From: an uncultured Saccharophagus sp.
GTDB taxonomy: Bacteria > Pseudomonadota > Gammaproteobacteria > Pseudomonadales > Cellvibrionaceae
NCBI GenBank assembly: GCA_937920545.1
Contig: CAKZUG010000025.1
Coordinates: 1 to 43,977, forward strand
Direction of reading: 5' to 3'
Length of the DNA stretch: 43,977 bases
Both the position numbers and the translations under genes were made by a program. The notes beneath the pieces are model-generated. The model was not told the origin of the DNA, did not search any database, and saw only the letters and a program-made list of their open reading frames with translations. This document shows, piece after piece, positions 36,091 through 43,977 of this stretch; position 1 is the stretch's first letter, and each line of letters opens with the position of its first letter.

Positions 36091-37428
36091 ATGCCCATTT
36101 CACGAATTCAAATTAATGTTAGTCAATTAAACATGGGTATGTTCGTTGCTAATCTAGATTGTGGTTGGGATGCGACCCCGTTTCCTATTCAAGGGTTTTA
36201 TATCCGTAAACCTCAGCAAATTGAACAACTCAAACGTTTTTGTCGCACTGTTATTATTGACAAAATAAAAGGCGAACCGCCTCTTAATACAAAATCTAGC
36301 GCAACATCATTTAAACGTGCTAGAGGTACGTATTGCGACCCAATCAATCAAAAGCGAATACGACTAAAGCCTATAACGGCCCAAGTTAACACGATCAAAA
36401 TACAGCACAACACTTACTCTTTGGCCAAGCCTATTAGTACAGAGTTAAAACAAGCCAAACGCTTTCATGATGATGTTAAAGCATCTTTATCTGCGGTTTC
36501 TAAGCAAGTGATGAATGGCAAAACATTAACAATGGATAAGCTAAAGTCTTCCGTAGGGAATATGGTTGACAGTATTATACGCAGCCCAGATACCTTTACA
36601 TGGCTTTGTAAAGTTAACGATAAAGACAACCATACCTATAATCATGCATTGCGATGCGCCGTATGGGCCGTCATTTTTGGTCGTCATATGGGTTTATCTA
36701 AACATCAGCTTGACCTACTAGCCGCGTCTGTTTTATTAAAAGATATAGGCAAAATAAAACTGCCCAAGGCGTTAATTGAGAAAAAAAACAAAACAGAAAA
36801 AGAGCAAAAATTATACGAAAGCTTTGTTATGCACAGTGTTAACATGCTTAAAGAAAGCAGTCATGTTGATAAGAAAATTATTCAAATAGTTGAAGCGCAT
36901 TGTGAGCGAGTTAATGGCAGCGGATTTCCAAAACAGCTAGAGGGAGATAAAATTCCACTGCTAAGTAAAATAGTGGGGCTAGTTAGTTTTTACGATAATA
37001 TTGTTAACCCGCGTCAAACAGCAACGACTTTATCGCCATCAAAAGCGACAGCGCAGCTATATGAACTACGAGGTTATGACTTTCAGGAACAGCTCATTGT
37101 TGAGTTTATCCAGGCAATAGGTTTATACCCAACAGGCACCGCCGTTGTTTTATCAACGGGCGAAGTAGGCTTAATAATCGAGCAAAATAGCCAGCACCGA
37201 CTAAAGCCAAAAATCATGGTTTTAATCGATAAACATAAATCGCATTTAGGTAAACCCATTATTATTGACATGGCAAAACTAAGCAGTAAAAAAACAGCTG
37301 AAAAAGTAGAAATCAGCCGAGACATAGAAGTGACTCGTTTAGGTATTGATAATGAGCAGATAAAAAATCTACTTCTACAACAAAGCGAACACAAAGGGCT
37401 AATGGCTAAATTAAATATTTTTAGATAG
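36091..37428 (+). CDS. HD-GYP-domain protein with degenerate metal site (KD instead of HD)
   Basis: A 445-residue cytosolic protein of the DUF3391-HD-GYP architecture. The N-terminal domain (about 1-62, starting MPISRIQINVSQLNMGMFVA) is DUF3391-like. The HD-GYP core lies at about 180-330, but the diagnostic His-Asp pair is replaced: LLKDIGK (K217-D218) stands where LLHDIGK is expected, and GSGFP (276-280) replaces GSGYP. Other His residues (185, 249, 270) are retained. HD-GYP enzymes hydrolyse cyclic di-GMP with a His/Asp-bound metal centre, so this one may be inactive or a c-di-GMP receptor. The C-terminal tail of about 110 residues is typical in length. The start follows GAG at six bases. 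Confidence 0.85.
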   Translation: MPISRIQINVSQLNMGMFVANLDCGWDATPFPIQGFYIRKPQQIEQLKRFCRTVIIDKIKGEPPLNTKSSATSFKRARGTYCDPINQKRIRLKPITAQVNTIKIQHNTYSLAKPISTELKQAKRFHDDVKASLSAVSKQVMNGKTLTMDKLKSSVGNMVDSIIRSPDTFTWLCKVNDKDNHTYNHALRCAVWAVIFGRHMGLSKHQLDLLAASVLLKDIGKIKLPKALIEKKNKTEKEQKLYESFVMHSVNMLKESSHVDKKIIQIVEAHCERVNGSGFPKQLEGDKIPLLSKIVGLVSFYDNIVNPRQTATTLSPSKATAQLYELRGYDFQEQLIVEFIQAIGLYPTGTAVVLSTGEVGLIIEQNSQHRLKPKIMVLIDKHKSHLGKPIIIDMAKLSSKKTAEKVEISRDIEVTRLGIDNEQIKNLLLQQSEHKGLMAKLNIFR

Positions 37429-37956
37429 TTTTACTTAATACGTCTTTTAGATTCACTGCCAACTCATTCAGTTAGCCGTAGTGCTAAAAGGCGTATTTTG
37501 CTCTACCAATATTATTCTCAATCAATTTAGGATGCCTTTGAGGCTAAAAAAAGGCTAAAAAAAATTTATCTCTTTTGTTTTCTTGGTAAGAGTCGATAAC
37601 GCTTAATTATCGAAAACATAATATCTGCCCAATGCATGGCAAGAAGCCTTTGGCGCATTGAATCGCCACACCAGAATCACTCCTCTAATATACATTTTTA
37701 GTCTTGTCATACTTTCTATTACTCTGGAATAATAATAGGCAAAACCGCTGATAAATTTTCCAACAAGAAATCCTTTATCCATTTTTCTACTTATATTGCG
37801 ATTACTCCACTCTTTCTCCCCCTGTGTTAACTACGCTATTTAACGTAGTTAACAGGGCCATTTATCGAATGTTTTTCAGCTGCATTTAAGCGCATAGTAG
37901 ATCCATAAAACACATACCTACAACGCGTAACTTAATGTTTTTTGGAGAGTAGTCCC
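37429..37956. other. Intergenic region upstream of fmdA
   Basis: This 528-base stretch is AT-rich and carries no plausible gene. It contains small inverted repeats (CGATAA/TTATCG around 37594-37612) and the strong hairpin at 37826-37853, and ends with the GGAGAG ribosome-binding site of fmdA. No sigma-54-type promoter was recognisable. Confidence 0.6.
37826..37853. promoter_or_regulatory. 10-bp inverted repeat upstream of fmdA
   Basis: GTTAACTACG (37826-37835) and CGTAGTTAAC (37844-37853) are perfect complements with an 8-base loop, 103 bases before the fmdA ATG. No U-tract follows. It is a candidate operator for an amide- or nitrogen-responsive regulator, or an mRNA leader hairpin. Confidence 0.5.
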
Positions 37957-39195
37957 ATGACTGAAACACTGATTAAAGTTGATTTAAATGAGTCGCCTTA
38001 TACCAATGAAAAAATTCATAATAGGTGGCATCCAGATATTCCTATGGCGGCCAAGGTTAAGCCTGGGGACGACTTTAAAATAGAGTGTTACGACTGGACA
38101 GGCGGGCAGATTCATAACAACGACGATGCATCGGATGTGCGCGATGTTGATTTAACCAAAGTGCATTTTTTATCTGGCCCTGTGGGTGTGGAAGGCGCAG
38201 AACCCGGTGATTTACTCGTGGTTGATATTTTAGATATTGGCACCTTTGAAGATAGCCAGTGGGGGTTTAATGGATTTTTCTCTAAACAAAACGGTGGTGG
38301 CTTTTTAACTGAGCACTTCCCTGAGGCGCAAAAGTCGATTTGGGATTTTAACGGCATGTTTACCAAATCGCGCCATATACCGGGCGTTGAGTTTGCAGGT
38401 TTAATCCACCCAGGTTTAATTGGCTGCCTGCCTTCACAAGGTATGTTAGAAGAATGGAATACGCGCGAAAAAGGCCTTTACGATACTGAGCCAGACCGCA
38501 CCCCCGCACTGGCGACCCTACCTTATGCTGAAACAGCCCACATGGGTAAATTGCAAGGCGATGCTAAAGCTACGGCAGCCGCAGAAGGCGCGCGTACGGT
38601 ACCTCCGCGTGAACACGGTGGTAATTGTGATATTAAAGATTTATCGCGCGGCTCTAAAATTTATTTTCCTGTGTATGTTGAAGAAGCAGGTTTATCCGTA
38701 GGCGATTTACACTTTAGCCAAGGCGATGGCGAGATCACGTTTTGTGGCGCGATTGAAATGGCGGGTTGGATTCATTTACGCGTAAACTTAATTAAAGACG
38801 GCATGCAAAAATACGGCATTAAAAACCCTATTTTTAAGCCCAGCCCCATTGCGCCTAAGTACGATGATTACCTCATTTTTGAAGGTATCTCGGTTGATGA
38901 ATATGGGAAGCAGCACTACCTAGATGTACATATTGCCTACCGACAAGCTTGCCTGAATGCCATTGAGTACCTCACCAAATTTGGTTATACCAAAGCGCAA
39001 GCCTACGCTATTTTGGGTACCGCACCTGTGCAGGGGCATATAAGCGGGGTGGTTGATATACCCAATGCATGCGCCACACTTTGGTTACCCACCGACATTT
39101 TTGAGGCCGACCTTATGCCCAATGCCGACGGCCCCATTAAAATTTACGACGGTAGCGTTGATATTCCCCTCGCGCCCGACATTGAAAAACCCTAA
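37957..39195 (+). CDS. fmdA: Formamidase/acetamidase
   Basis: A 412-residue cytosolic FmdA/AmdA-type amidohydrolase that splits formamide (or acetamide) to ammonia plus formate (or acetate). Family segments are VKPGDDFKIECYDWTGGQI near the N-terminus, LSGPVGVEGAEPGDLLVVDILDI, the GVEFAGLIHPGLIGCLPS segment, REHGGNCDIKDLSRGSKIYFPVYV and LHFSQGDGEITFCGAIEMAG. The open frame reaches a TTG at 37942, but ATG 37957 with GGAG seven bases upstream is the better start. The neighbour fmdB follows, as in the amide operon of Methylophilus methylotrophus (fmdABCDEF), whose transporter is homologous to Urt. That makes an import-and-hydrolyse amide module likely here. Confidence 0.93.
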   Translation: MTETLIKVDLNESPYTNEKIHNRWHPDIPMAAKVKPGDDFKIECYDWTGGQIHNNDDASDVRDVDLTKVHFLSGPVGVEGAEPGDLLVVDILDIGTFEDSQWGFNGFFSKQNGGGFLTEHFPEAQKSIWDFNGMFTKSRHIPGVEFAGLIHPGLIGCLPSQGMLEEWNTREKGLYDTEPDRTPALATLPYAETAHMGKLQGDAKATAAAEGARTVPPREHGGNCDIKDLSRGSKIYFPVYVEEAGLSVGDLHFSQGDGEITFCGAIEMAGWIHLRVNLIKDGMQKYGIKNPIFKPSPIAPKYDDYLIFEGISVDEYGKQHYLDVHIAYRQACLNAIEYLTKFGYTKAQAYAILGTAPVQGHISGVVDIPNACATLWLPTDIFEADLMPNADGPIKIYDGSVDIPLAPDIEKP

Positions 39196-39227
39196 TTTTT
39201 TATTTTCTCGTTTGTTTGACTGCTTAG

Positions 39228-39252
39228 GCCCAACTTTTGTTGGGCATTTTTT
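39228..39252 (+). terminator. Terminator-like hairpin between fmdA and fmdB
   Basis: GCCCAAC (39228-39234) pairs with GTTGGGC (39239-39245) around a TTTT loop, followed by A and six T (39247-39252). It is a good intrinsic terminator that sits in the 78-base fmdA-fmdB gap, so it probably reduces fmdB expression relative to fmdA. Confidence 0.75.
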
Positions 39253-39273
39253 GCCAAATTTAAGGATACCACC

Positions 39274-39624
39274 ATGCCTGTTTATGAATATCGCTGCAAA
39301 GACCACGGTATTTTCTATGAGCTTGCCACCATTAGCGACAGCGACAAACCCTGCCAATGCCCAAATTGTGCAGCATTAGCCCCACGTATTATTCGTATTG
39401 CGCCCGCCATACTCGATATGCCAAAAGAGAAACGTCACGCATATGCCACCAATGAAAAAGCACGACACGAACCGGTATTTTCAACCGCCGATAGACGTAA
39501 CAAAGATAAAGAACATAGCTCGGGTTGCGGATGCAGCACGCCGCACAAGAAATCGAATTTAATGTACACCGCACAGGGCGATAAAATGTTCCCCTCTATG
39601 CGCCCTTGGATGATTAGTCATTAG
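39274..39624 (+). CDS. fmdB: FmdB-family zinc-ribbon protein
   Basis: A 116-residue small protein of the FmdB/CxxC-CxxC regulatory family. The ribbon MPVYEYRCKDHGIFYEL and CQCPNCAALAPRIIRIAP occupies residues 1-50; the first pair is CKDHG, where His may replace one Cys. The basic middle part and the C-terminal YTAQGDKMFPSMRPWMISH are the extended tail found in formamidase-linked members. A GCGC pair (about residues 87-89) adds potential metal ligands. It was first described as a negative regulator of formamidase in Methylophilus. It is 78 bases after fmdA across a terminator-like hairpin, and its 3' end overlaps convergent ogt by 11 bases. Confidence 0.88.
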   Translation: MPVYEYRCKDHGIFYELATISDSDKPCQCPNCAALAPRIIRIAPAILDMPKEKRHAYATNEKARHEPVFSTADRRNKDKEHSSGCGCSTPHKKSNLMYTAQGDKMFPSMRPWMISH

Positions 39625-40129
39625 ATTCCCATGCCAGTAAATATGTTTTTGCTGGCACACCCCCTGCGTACCCCGTTACGGCGCCGTTACTTCCTATAAT
39701 GCGATGGCAAGGTATGAGTAACGACAATGCATTGGCACCAATAGCATTGGCAACGGCCCGAACAGATTGAGGCTTATTAAGCGCATTGGCGATATATTGA
39801 TACGATACTGTTTGCCCATATTCAATCGAGTCTAACTGCGACCAAACCGCCTGCTGGAAATCTGTACCCACAGGTAACAAGGGTAAATCAAACTGCGTTA
39901 ATGCGTGTGCAAAATAGGCACTGAGCTGGTTGATAGTATGGTCATGTAGCGCGGTATGTGCATCTTGAAAAGACGTATTTAGGCTTTTTTGTAGGCGGTT
40001 AAATATTATATCCGGGTGTTTGCGATCGGCCCAATCACAGAGACACAGCTTGCCGTTATAATCACCCAACACCAGCTTACCGACGGGTGATAGATAGTGC
40101 GTTAATTTAATACTGCTGTTATTTGACAT
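39614..40129 (-). CDS. ogt: Methylated-DNA-protein cysteine methyltransferase
   Basis: A 171-residue DNA-repair protein that transfers the alkyl group from O6-alkylguanine to its own Cys. The active-site motif IPCHRIIG is present, preceded by YQYIANALNKPQSVRAVANAIGAN (the DNA-binding helix-turn-helix with its Arg finger) and followed by GYAGGVPAKTYLL. There is an N-terminal ribonuclease-like domain and no AdaA part, so the Ogt type fits. Start: ATG 40129 (a GTG at 40138 in the same frame is the alternative; neither has a strong ribosome-binding site). It overlaps the 3' end of fmdB by 11 bases in convergent orientation. Confidence 0.93.
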   Translation of the reverse strand: MSNNSSIKLTHYLSPVGKLVLGDYNGKLCLCDWADRKHPDIIFNRLQKSLNTSFQDAHTALHDHTINQLSAYFAHALTQFDLPLLPVGTDFQQAVWSQLDSIEYGQTVSYQYIANALNKPQSVRAVANAIGANALSLLIPCHRIIGSNGAVTGYAGGVPAKTYLLAWESND

Positions 40130-40222
40130 AATAATCACACGTTAAATGGCTTATTCCCCCTTGGATTCTACGCTAAATATCCTTATGCTAAGGTTTTAGA
40201 TAACCTATCCAAAGGATTTTTC

Positions 40223-42322
40223 ATGTTTAAACGGACACTCGTTGCCACAGCACTATGCGCACTCACTACAAGCATGGCTGCTTGCTCTAAAACCGATAGC
40301 TCTAAAGCCGCTAACCACTTAGATGCCGTACCCGCCGACACCATTATGCTGGTTCACAGTAAAAACACAAAAGCTCTCTCTGAGTTTATGACCGACTACC
40401 CGATGGTCAACACCCCTACTGATATCGCTATGTTCGCCAAGGGTCTAGATACCGTACTGGCCGACACGCCTAAAGCGAGCCTGTTTTTTAAATCGTTGGC
40501 ACGTCATATTTTTAGCGATGGCAATTATACGTACGGTAGCCTAATGTCTGGGCTAGATATTTCGCAAAACGGCTTTTTAAGCCTGTACTTTCACGGTGCG
40601 GCTCCGGTTATTCGTACCGATTTAAACAGTAATACGATGGTCGATAAAGTACTGACTAACGCCATTACTGAAAGCGGCTGGCAGCCACGCGAAGTCACTA
40701 TTGGTGGCGCAACGGTTAAACTGTGGGATTTCCCCACAAAAGATAAAACGCAAAACACACTCTCGTTTGCGGTGCTCAACCATAATAACCAACTCACCAT
40801 GACGCTCTTAAGCCAAAACGATAGCGCAGAAGAACAGCAGCAAAAACTGGGCTTAGCCAAGGTCGCCAACCCCATCAACAAAACCGATAAACTCGCTAAC
40901 TTAGCGAAAAAACATAACCTGTTAACAGACAACCTCGGGTTTATTGATATTCAAGGCATTGCGAAAGGCATTATTACGCCAGAGCAAAGCGCATTCGGTA
41001 AAGATGTACTTAGTATGCTGCCGCAAGAAGCAAAAGCTAAATTTACCAGTGCCGTTGATAAAGCCTGCCATACCGATTACAACGCTATTTTTGCCAGCAT
41101 ACCCACGCTTGCATTAGGCTATAAATCGCTAAATATCAAAGGTGATACACTTCATTCTAATGCGGCTATGAACCTAGAGATAACAAACACCAATGTAACG
41201 GCTGCGTTATCTCAGTTAAACGGCCATGTTCCATCCCATGTGTACAATTACGACAACAGCATTATTAGCTTTGGCATGGGGTTAAACCTTGAGAACCTCA
41301 CCACCTCTGTGACCAGCTTATGGACACAATTTACCCAAGCACCGTTTACTTGCCCCACGCTTGTACAAGCACAAAATCAAGCCAAGGCACAGTCACCCGC
41401 CATGATAGCGATAGCTGTCGGTATGGTGCAAAGTGTTAAAGGTATGGGTGTGTCGATTTATGACGTGTTTGTTGGCCCCGATATGCAGCCGCAAAAGTTA
41501 GAGTCGTTAATCAGTATTGCATCAAGCTCGCCGCAATCATTAACGGCGTTAACAGGCATGATTCCGCTACCTGGCTTACAGGGCTTGCAAATCCCTGCTG
41601 ATGGCAGCCCAGTCGAAATCAGCGTACCCGGTGTACCGCCTAAAATTAAAACGTTTGCCGCCATTAAAGGCAAGTTTATTACGGTTTACACAGGCGAAAA
41701 AGGCAAAAAAGCCGCCGATGCACTCGCCACCGAGACTCTCATAAGCAAAGATATGCTCGCCATGAGCGCCGACTACTCAAAACTGAGCGGTTTAGTGAAC
41801 CAAAATATGCACTTAATGAGCATGATACCCGGGCAGTCTTGTTTACAACGTGCTGAGTTAAAGCAAAGCCTAGCTGGGCTTGATATGACAATGGTGGTTT
41901 CAAATAACGTAGATACCGATGCGTTTAATACCAGCATCAAAGGGAAGATGAATAAATACGTAGCCATTAAAACCGCATTAAAAGGTGGTTTTACACTGAG
42001 TGATTTTAATAACCGCTGTATTCCCACGGTTATTGGCCGTTACGAGTTTAACGCCGACGGTACGGGCAGTGAGATTAACTCAAGCAACGATAATGCGTGT
42101 AACTTAGTAGAAACCAACTTTAACTGGACGCAAAAAGGCAGCGTACTCACGTTTGTGAGCAGCTCAAATAAAGAGCGCTTTTCATGTGATCAGCCGTTAA
42201 GCGACGCACCGGCCTTTACTGAAAGTTGCTATATGCTTAACCAAACCGAAAAAGGCTTTGATTGCGTATTCAAAGCGGATAGCGATGAGCCTTATATGAT
42301 TAACGTGCAACGTAACCCATAA
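40223..42322 (+). CDS. Large lipoprotein of unknown function
   Basis: A 699-residue protein with a lipoprotein signal peptide (lipobox SMAAC, Cys 21). I do not recognise a named family with confidence; the body resembles DUF3352-like periplasmic proteins with repeated alpha/beta units (AVPADTIMLVHSKNTKALSEF near the mature N-terminus). The C-terminal about 75 residues (GRYEFNADGTGSEINSS and onward, with Cys pairs) look like a separate small beta-barrel. AAGGA precedes the ATG. The gene is followed by a strong terminator, so it is a single-gene unit divergent from ogt. An envelope role is likely, but the function is unknown. Confidence 0.7.
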   Translation: MFKRTLVATALCALTTSMAACSKTDSSKAANHLDAVPADTIMLVHSKNTKALSEFMTDYPMVNTPTDIAMFAKGLDTVLADTPKASLFFKSLARHIFSDGNYTYGSLMSGLDISQNGFLSLYFHGAAPVIRTDLNSNTMVDKVLTNAITESGWQPREVTIGGATVKLWDFPTKDKTQNTLSFAVLNHNNQLTMTLLSQNDSAEEQQQKLGLAKVANPINKTDKLANLAKKHNLLTDNLGFIDIQGIAKGIITPEQSAFGKDVLSMLPQEAKAKFTSAVDKACHTDYNAIFASIPTLALGYKSLNIKGDTLHSNAAMNLEITNTNVTAALSQLNGHVPSHVYNYDNSIISFGMGLNLENLTTSVTSLWTQFTQAPFTCPTLVQAQNQAKAQSPAMIAIAVGMVQSVKGMGVSIYDVFVGPDMQPQKLESLISIASSSPQSLTALTGMIPLPGLQGLQIPADGSPVEISVPGVPPKIKTFAAIKGKFITVYTGEKGKKAADALATETLISKDMLAMSADYSKLSGLVNQNMHLMSMIPGQSCLQRAELKQSLAGLDMTMVVSNNVDTDAFNTSIKGKMNKYVAIKTALKGGFTLSDFNNRCIPTVIGRYEFNADGTGSEINSSNDNACNLVETNFNWTQKGSVLTFVSSSNKERFSCDQPLSDAPAFTESCYMLNQTEKGFDCVFKADSDEPYMINVQRNP

Positions 42323-42665
42323 GTTTATTGGCGTTATAAACGCCGTTATTGTTAAAAACATGAACCCCAAGCCCTCCCGCTTGGGGTTTTCTTTATGGGC
42401 GTATACTGAACCAATACCCTATCAATGTGTCTATTGAGCACTTTTAAGCCTACTATTTAAAAAACCAGTTATTTTAAAATAGCTATATAATAAATAGTGT
42501 GGAAAAAACAGCTATGAAATAAATAGTTATGTAAAAACAAACGTCTATCGCGTTATTCAAGCTGTTAATCTAGTAACTTTTTAGGTTCTTAAACATTTAA
42601 ACTCTCAACCTCTCAACTTTATCGAATAAGTCGAATAAGCTCTATTACTCAAACAGGACCCCCCC
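42323..42665. other. Intergenic region before arsM
   Basis: The first 70 bases hold the terminator of the lipoprotein gene. The rest is AT-rich with short direct repeats (AGCTAT...AATAAATAG about 42480-42525; TCGAATAAG twice at about 42622-42640). No ArsR-type operator could be recognised and no gene is present. Confidence 0.55.
42363..42393 (+). terminator. Strong intrinsic terminator after the lipoprotein gene
   Basis: AACCCCAAGC (42363-42372) and GCTTGGGGTT (42379-42388) form a 10-bp stem with a six-base loop, followed by TTCTTT. It lies 40 bases after the stop codon at 42322. Confidence 0.9.
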
Positions 42666-43709
42666 ATGAAAGAATCGGTGCAAAACTATTATGGTGATGT
42701 GTTAAGCCATAGCGATGATCTACAAACCAATGCTTGCTGTACAGGCGATGCGCCGCCTAAATACCTGCGCGATATTTTGAGTAAAATTCACGACGACGTC
42801 ATGACCCGCTATTACGGTTGCGGCTTGATTATGCCCGAACACTTAAACGGCACAAATATTCTTGATTTAGGCTCTGGCGCCGGGCGCGATTGCTATGCGC
42901 TATCGTCTCTTGTGGGCGATACAGGCGAAGTTATTGGCGTTGACATGACCGAAAAGCAACTCGCTGTCGCACGTGAGCACCAGCAATTTCATGCCGATGC
43001 ATTTGGCCTAAAAAAACCCAATACGCGCTTTTTAAAAGGCGAGCTAGAAAAACTCGATGAGCTAGACATTGCCCCCAACAGCATCGATGTTGTTATCTCA
43101 AATTGCGTGATTAACCTTTGCACCGACAAACAAGCCGTGCTTAATCACGTTTGGGATCTCCTCAAAAAAGGCGGCGAATTTTATTTTTCAGATGTGTACT
43201 GCGATAAACGCATACCCGAAGAACTGCAAAAAGATGAAATGCTCTACGGCGAATGCTTAAGTGGTGCCTATTACTGGAATGACTTTATTAACGCCGCTAA
43301 AAAGGCTGGATTTATCGACCCTCGTCTTGTGAGCTCATCGCCCATTACCGTCGAAAACGAAGCCCTGCAAGAAAAACTCGGCACGCTGAAATTTTACTCG
43401 GCGACATACCGTTTATTTAAACTGCCCGAACTAGAACCCGCCTGCGAAGATTACGGCCAAGCCGTGGTATACAAAGGCACCATCGCACACCACCCGCACC
43501 GCTTTTTATTAGATGCGCACCACAGCATCGAGACAGGCAAAATGTTTACCGTGTGTGGTAATACCTACGACATGCTGTTTGAATCGCGCTTTAAAGAGCA
43601 CTTTACGTTTTACGGCAACAAAGATAACCACTACGGTATTTTTGAAGGCTGCGGTACGGTGATCCCCTTTGAAGATCCAGACGCACTGGCTGGCGGTAAT
43701 TGCTGCTAG
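42666..43709 (+). CDS. arsM: Arsenite S-adenosylmethionine methyltransferase
   Basis: A 347-residue class I methyltransferase predicted to methylate trivalent arsenic with SAM. The SAM site is NILDLGSGAGRDCYALS (about 64-80) with GEVIGVDMTEKQLAVA next. All four conserved ArsM/AS3MT cysteines have counterparts: NACC (24/25), YYGCGLIMPE (52), ISNCVINL (147) and YGECLSGA (197). A C-terminal domain of about 100 residues ends in GGNCC. AGGACC precedes the ATG at a usable distance. No arsRBC genes are next to it; a radical-SAM arsenosugar gene, which pairs with ArsM in some marine bacteria, is not in the window. The last codons are duplicated in DNA (43695-43722). Confidence 0.92.
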   Translation: MKESVQNYYGDVLSHSDDLQTNACCTGDAPPKYLRDILSKIHDDVMTRYYGCGLIMPEHLNGTNILDLGSGAGRDCYALSSLVGDTGEVIGVDMTEKQLAVAREHQQFHADAFGLKKPNTRFLKGELEKLDELDIAPNSIDVVISNCVINLCTDKQAVLNHVWDLLKKGGEFYFSDVYCDKRIPEELQKDEMLYGECLSGAYYWNDFINAAKKAGFIDPRLVSSSPITVENEALQEKLGTLKFYSATYRLFKLPELEPACEDYGQAVVYKGTIAHHPHRFLLDAHHSIETGKMFTVCGNTYDMLFESRFKEHFTFYGNKDNHYGIFEGCGTVIPFEDPDALAGGNCC

Positions 43710-43722
43710 GTAATTGCTGCTA
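43695..43722 (+). repeat. 14-bp tandem duplication at the arsM stop codon
   Basis: GGTAATTGCTGCTA occurs twice in direct tandem (43695-43708 and 43709-43722). The first copy is in frame (Gly-Asn-Cys-Cys-stop), so the second, including its own GCTGCTAA, lies just past the stop. It is probably a slippage duplication. Confidence 0.75.
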
Positions 43723-43808
43723 ATACAGGTGACTCATCACCAAGCTAGCCTTTAATAGCGTATAGTCTTATTACTATTTATTGCTATGTTGTTATTAAGG
43801 GCTACCCC

Positions 43809-43977
43809 ATGAAAAAAACCACACTTATCCTAAGCGCACTGACCACATTAAGCATGTTAACAGCGTGCTCCGATAACGAAGTCGGCGATGTGTCGTTAGG
43901 CGTTTTTACTCTAAAAGACATAAAACTTAACACGTTAAACGATCCAATAGTGACGGGTGTGACGTGTCATGTTGCCT
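43809..43977 (+). CDS. creA: CreA-family lipoprotein, 5' part only
   Basis: The first 56 codons run off the right edge. The N-terminus is a lipoprotein signal (MKKTTLILSALTTLSMLTAC, Cys 20). The mature part, GVFTLKDIKLNTLNDPIVTGVTCHV, aligns with the conserved CreA core (DDP..KNVTCYV in E. coli), a periplasmic protein of unknown function. AAGGG lies seven bases before the ATG. Because only the start is visible the family call rests on a short stretch. Confidence 0.65.
   Translation, partial: MKKTTLILSALTTLSMLTACSDNEVGDVSLGVFTLKDIKLNTLNDPIVTGVTCHVA

Noticed and set aside
37942-37956. TTG start for fmdA
   Set aside because: The GGAG site lies inside this five-codon extension and serves ATG 37957.
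29217-39624. Urea utilisation via urease
   Set aside because: No urease structural or accessory genes are in the window; only the importer is present.

Overview
The window reads as chromosomal DNA of a gammaproteobacterium, probably a marine or plant-biomass-degrading one. Pointers are the tesA / ybbA-ybbP divergent arrangement, the sahR-metK-ahcY-metF methyl-cycle block, and carbohydrate-active genes (a GH3 glycosidase and a bacterial expansin). The DNA is moderately AT-rich, with long AT-rich intergenic stretches. No tRNA, rRNA, CRISPR or intact transposase is visible. The genus cannot be fixed from the sequence alone.

Layout. 1-8920: an AT-rich leader, a cation/proton antiporter with a C-terminal RCK-like domain (+), then on the minus strand a periplasmic binding protein overlapping a hybrid histidine kinase, followed by a GH3 glycosidase (a likely sensing-and-degradation operon). 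9128-12426: tkt and pgk (minus), without the epd gene that often sits between them. 12733-17363: a 32-bp perfect palindrome drives sahR-metK-ahcY-metF, the SAM/SAH cycle with its own ArsR-type regulator. 17554-22316: rsmE, tesA (minus), and the ybbA-ybbP ABC exporter. 22505-28228 (minus): a secreted repeat protein, a LuxR-type response regulator and an unusual hybrid kinase whose N-terminus is a whole NCS1-type permease followed by a Cys-rich motif. 28330-28990: a nested tandem-repeat block. 29217-34112: urtABCDE. 34304-37428: an expansin, a probable IS5-like MITE, a possible structured RNA and an HD-GYP protein lacking the metal-binding His. 37957-39624: fmdA-fmdB. 39614-43977: ogt, a large lipoprotein of unknown function, arsM and the start of a creA-like gene.

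How the genes fit together. The most coherent accessory module is nitrogen scavenging: UrtABCDE imports urea or short-chain amides, FmdA hydrolyses formamide/acetamide to ammonia, FmdB is the usual partner, and the permease-kinase plus LuxR regulator transcribed divergently from urtA are a plausible sensor for the same solutes. There is no urease in the window, so amides rather than urea may be the physiological substrate. A second module is the binding-protein/kinase/GH3 cluster and the expansin, both fitting plant-polymer use. A third is the SahR-controlled methyl cycle.

Non-coding structure is rich. Several inverted repeats sit exactly on translation starts (antiporter Shine-Dalgarno, expansin ATG), hairpin/U-tract attenuators split urtA from urtB and fmdA from fmdB, and palindromes precede sahR, urtA and fmdA. 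All regulatory assignments are from inspection of sequence only.
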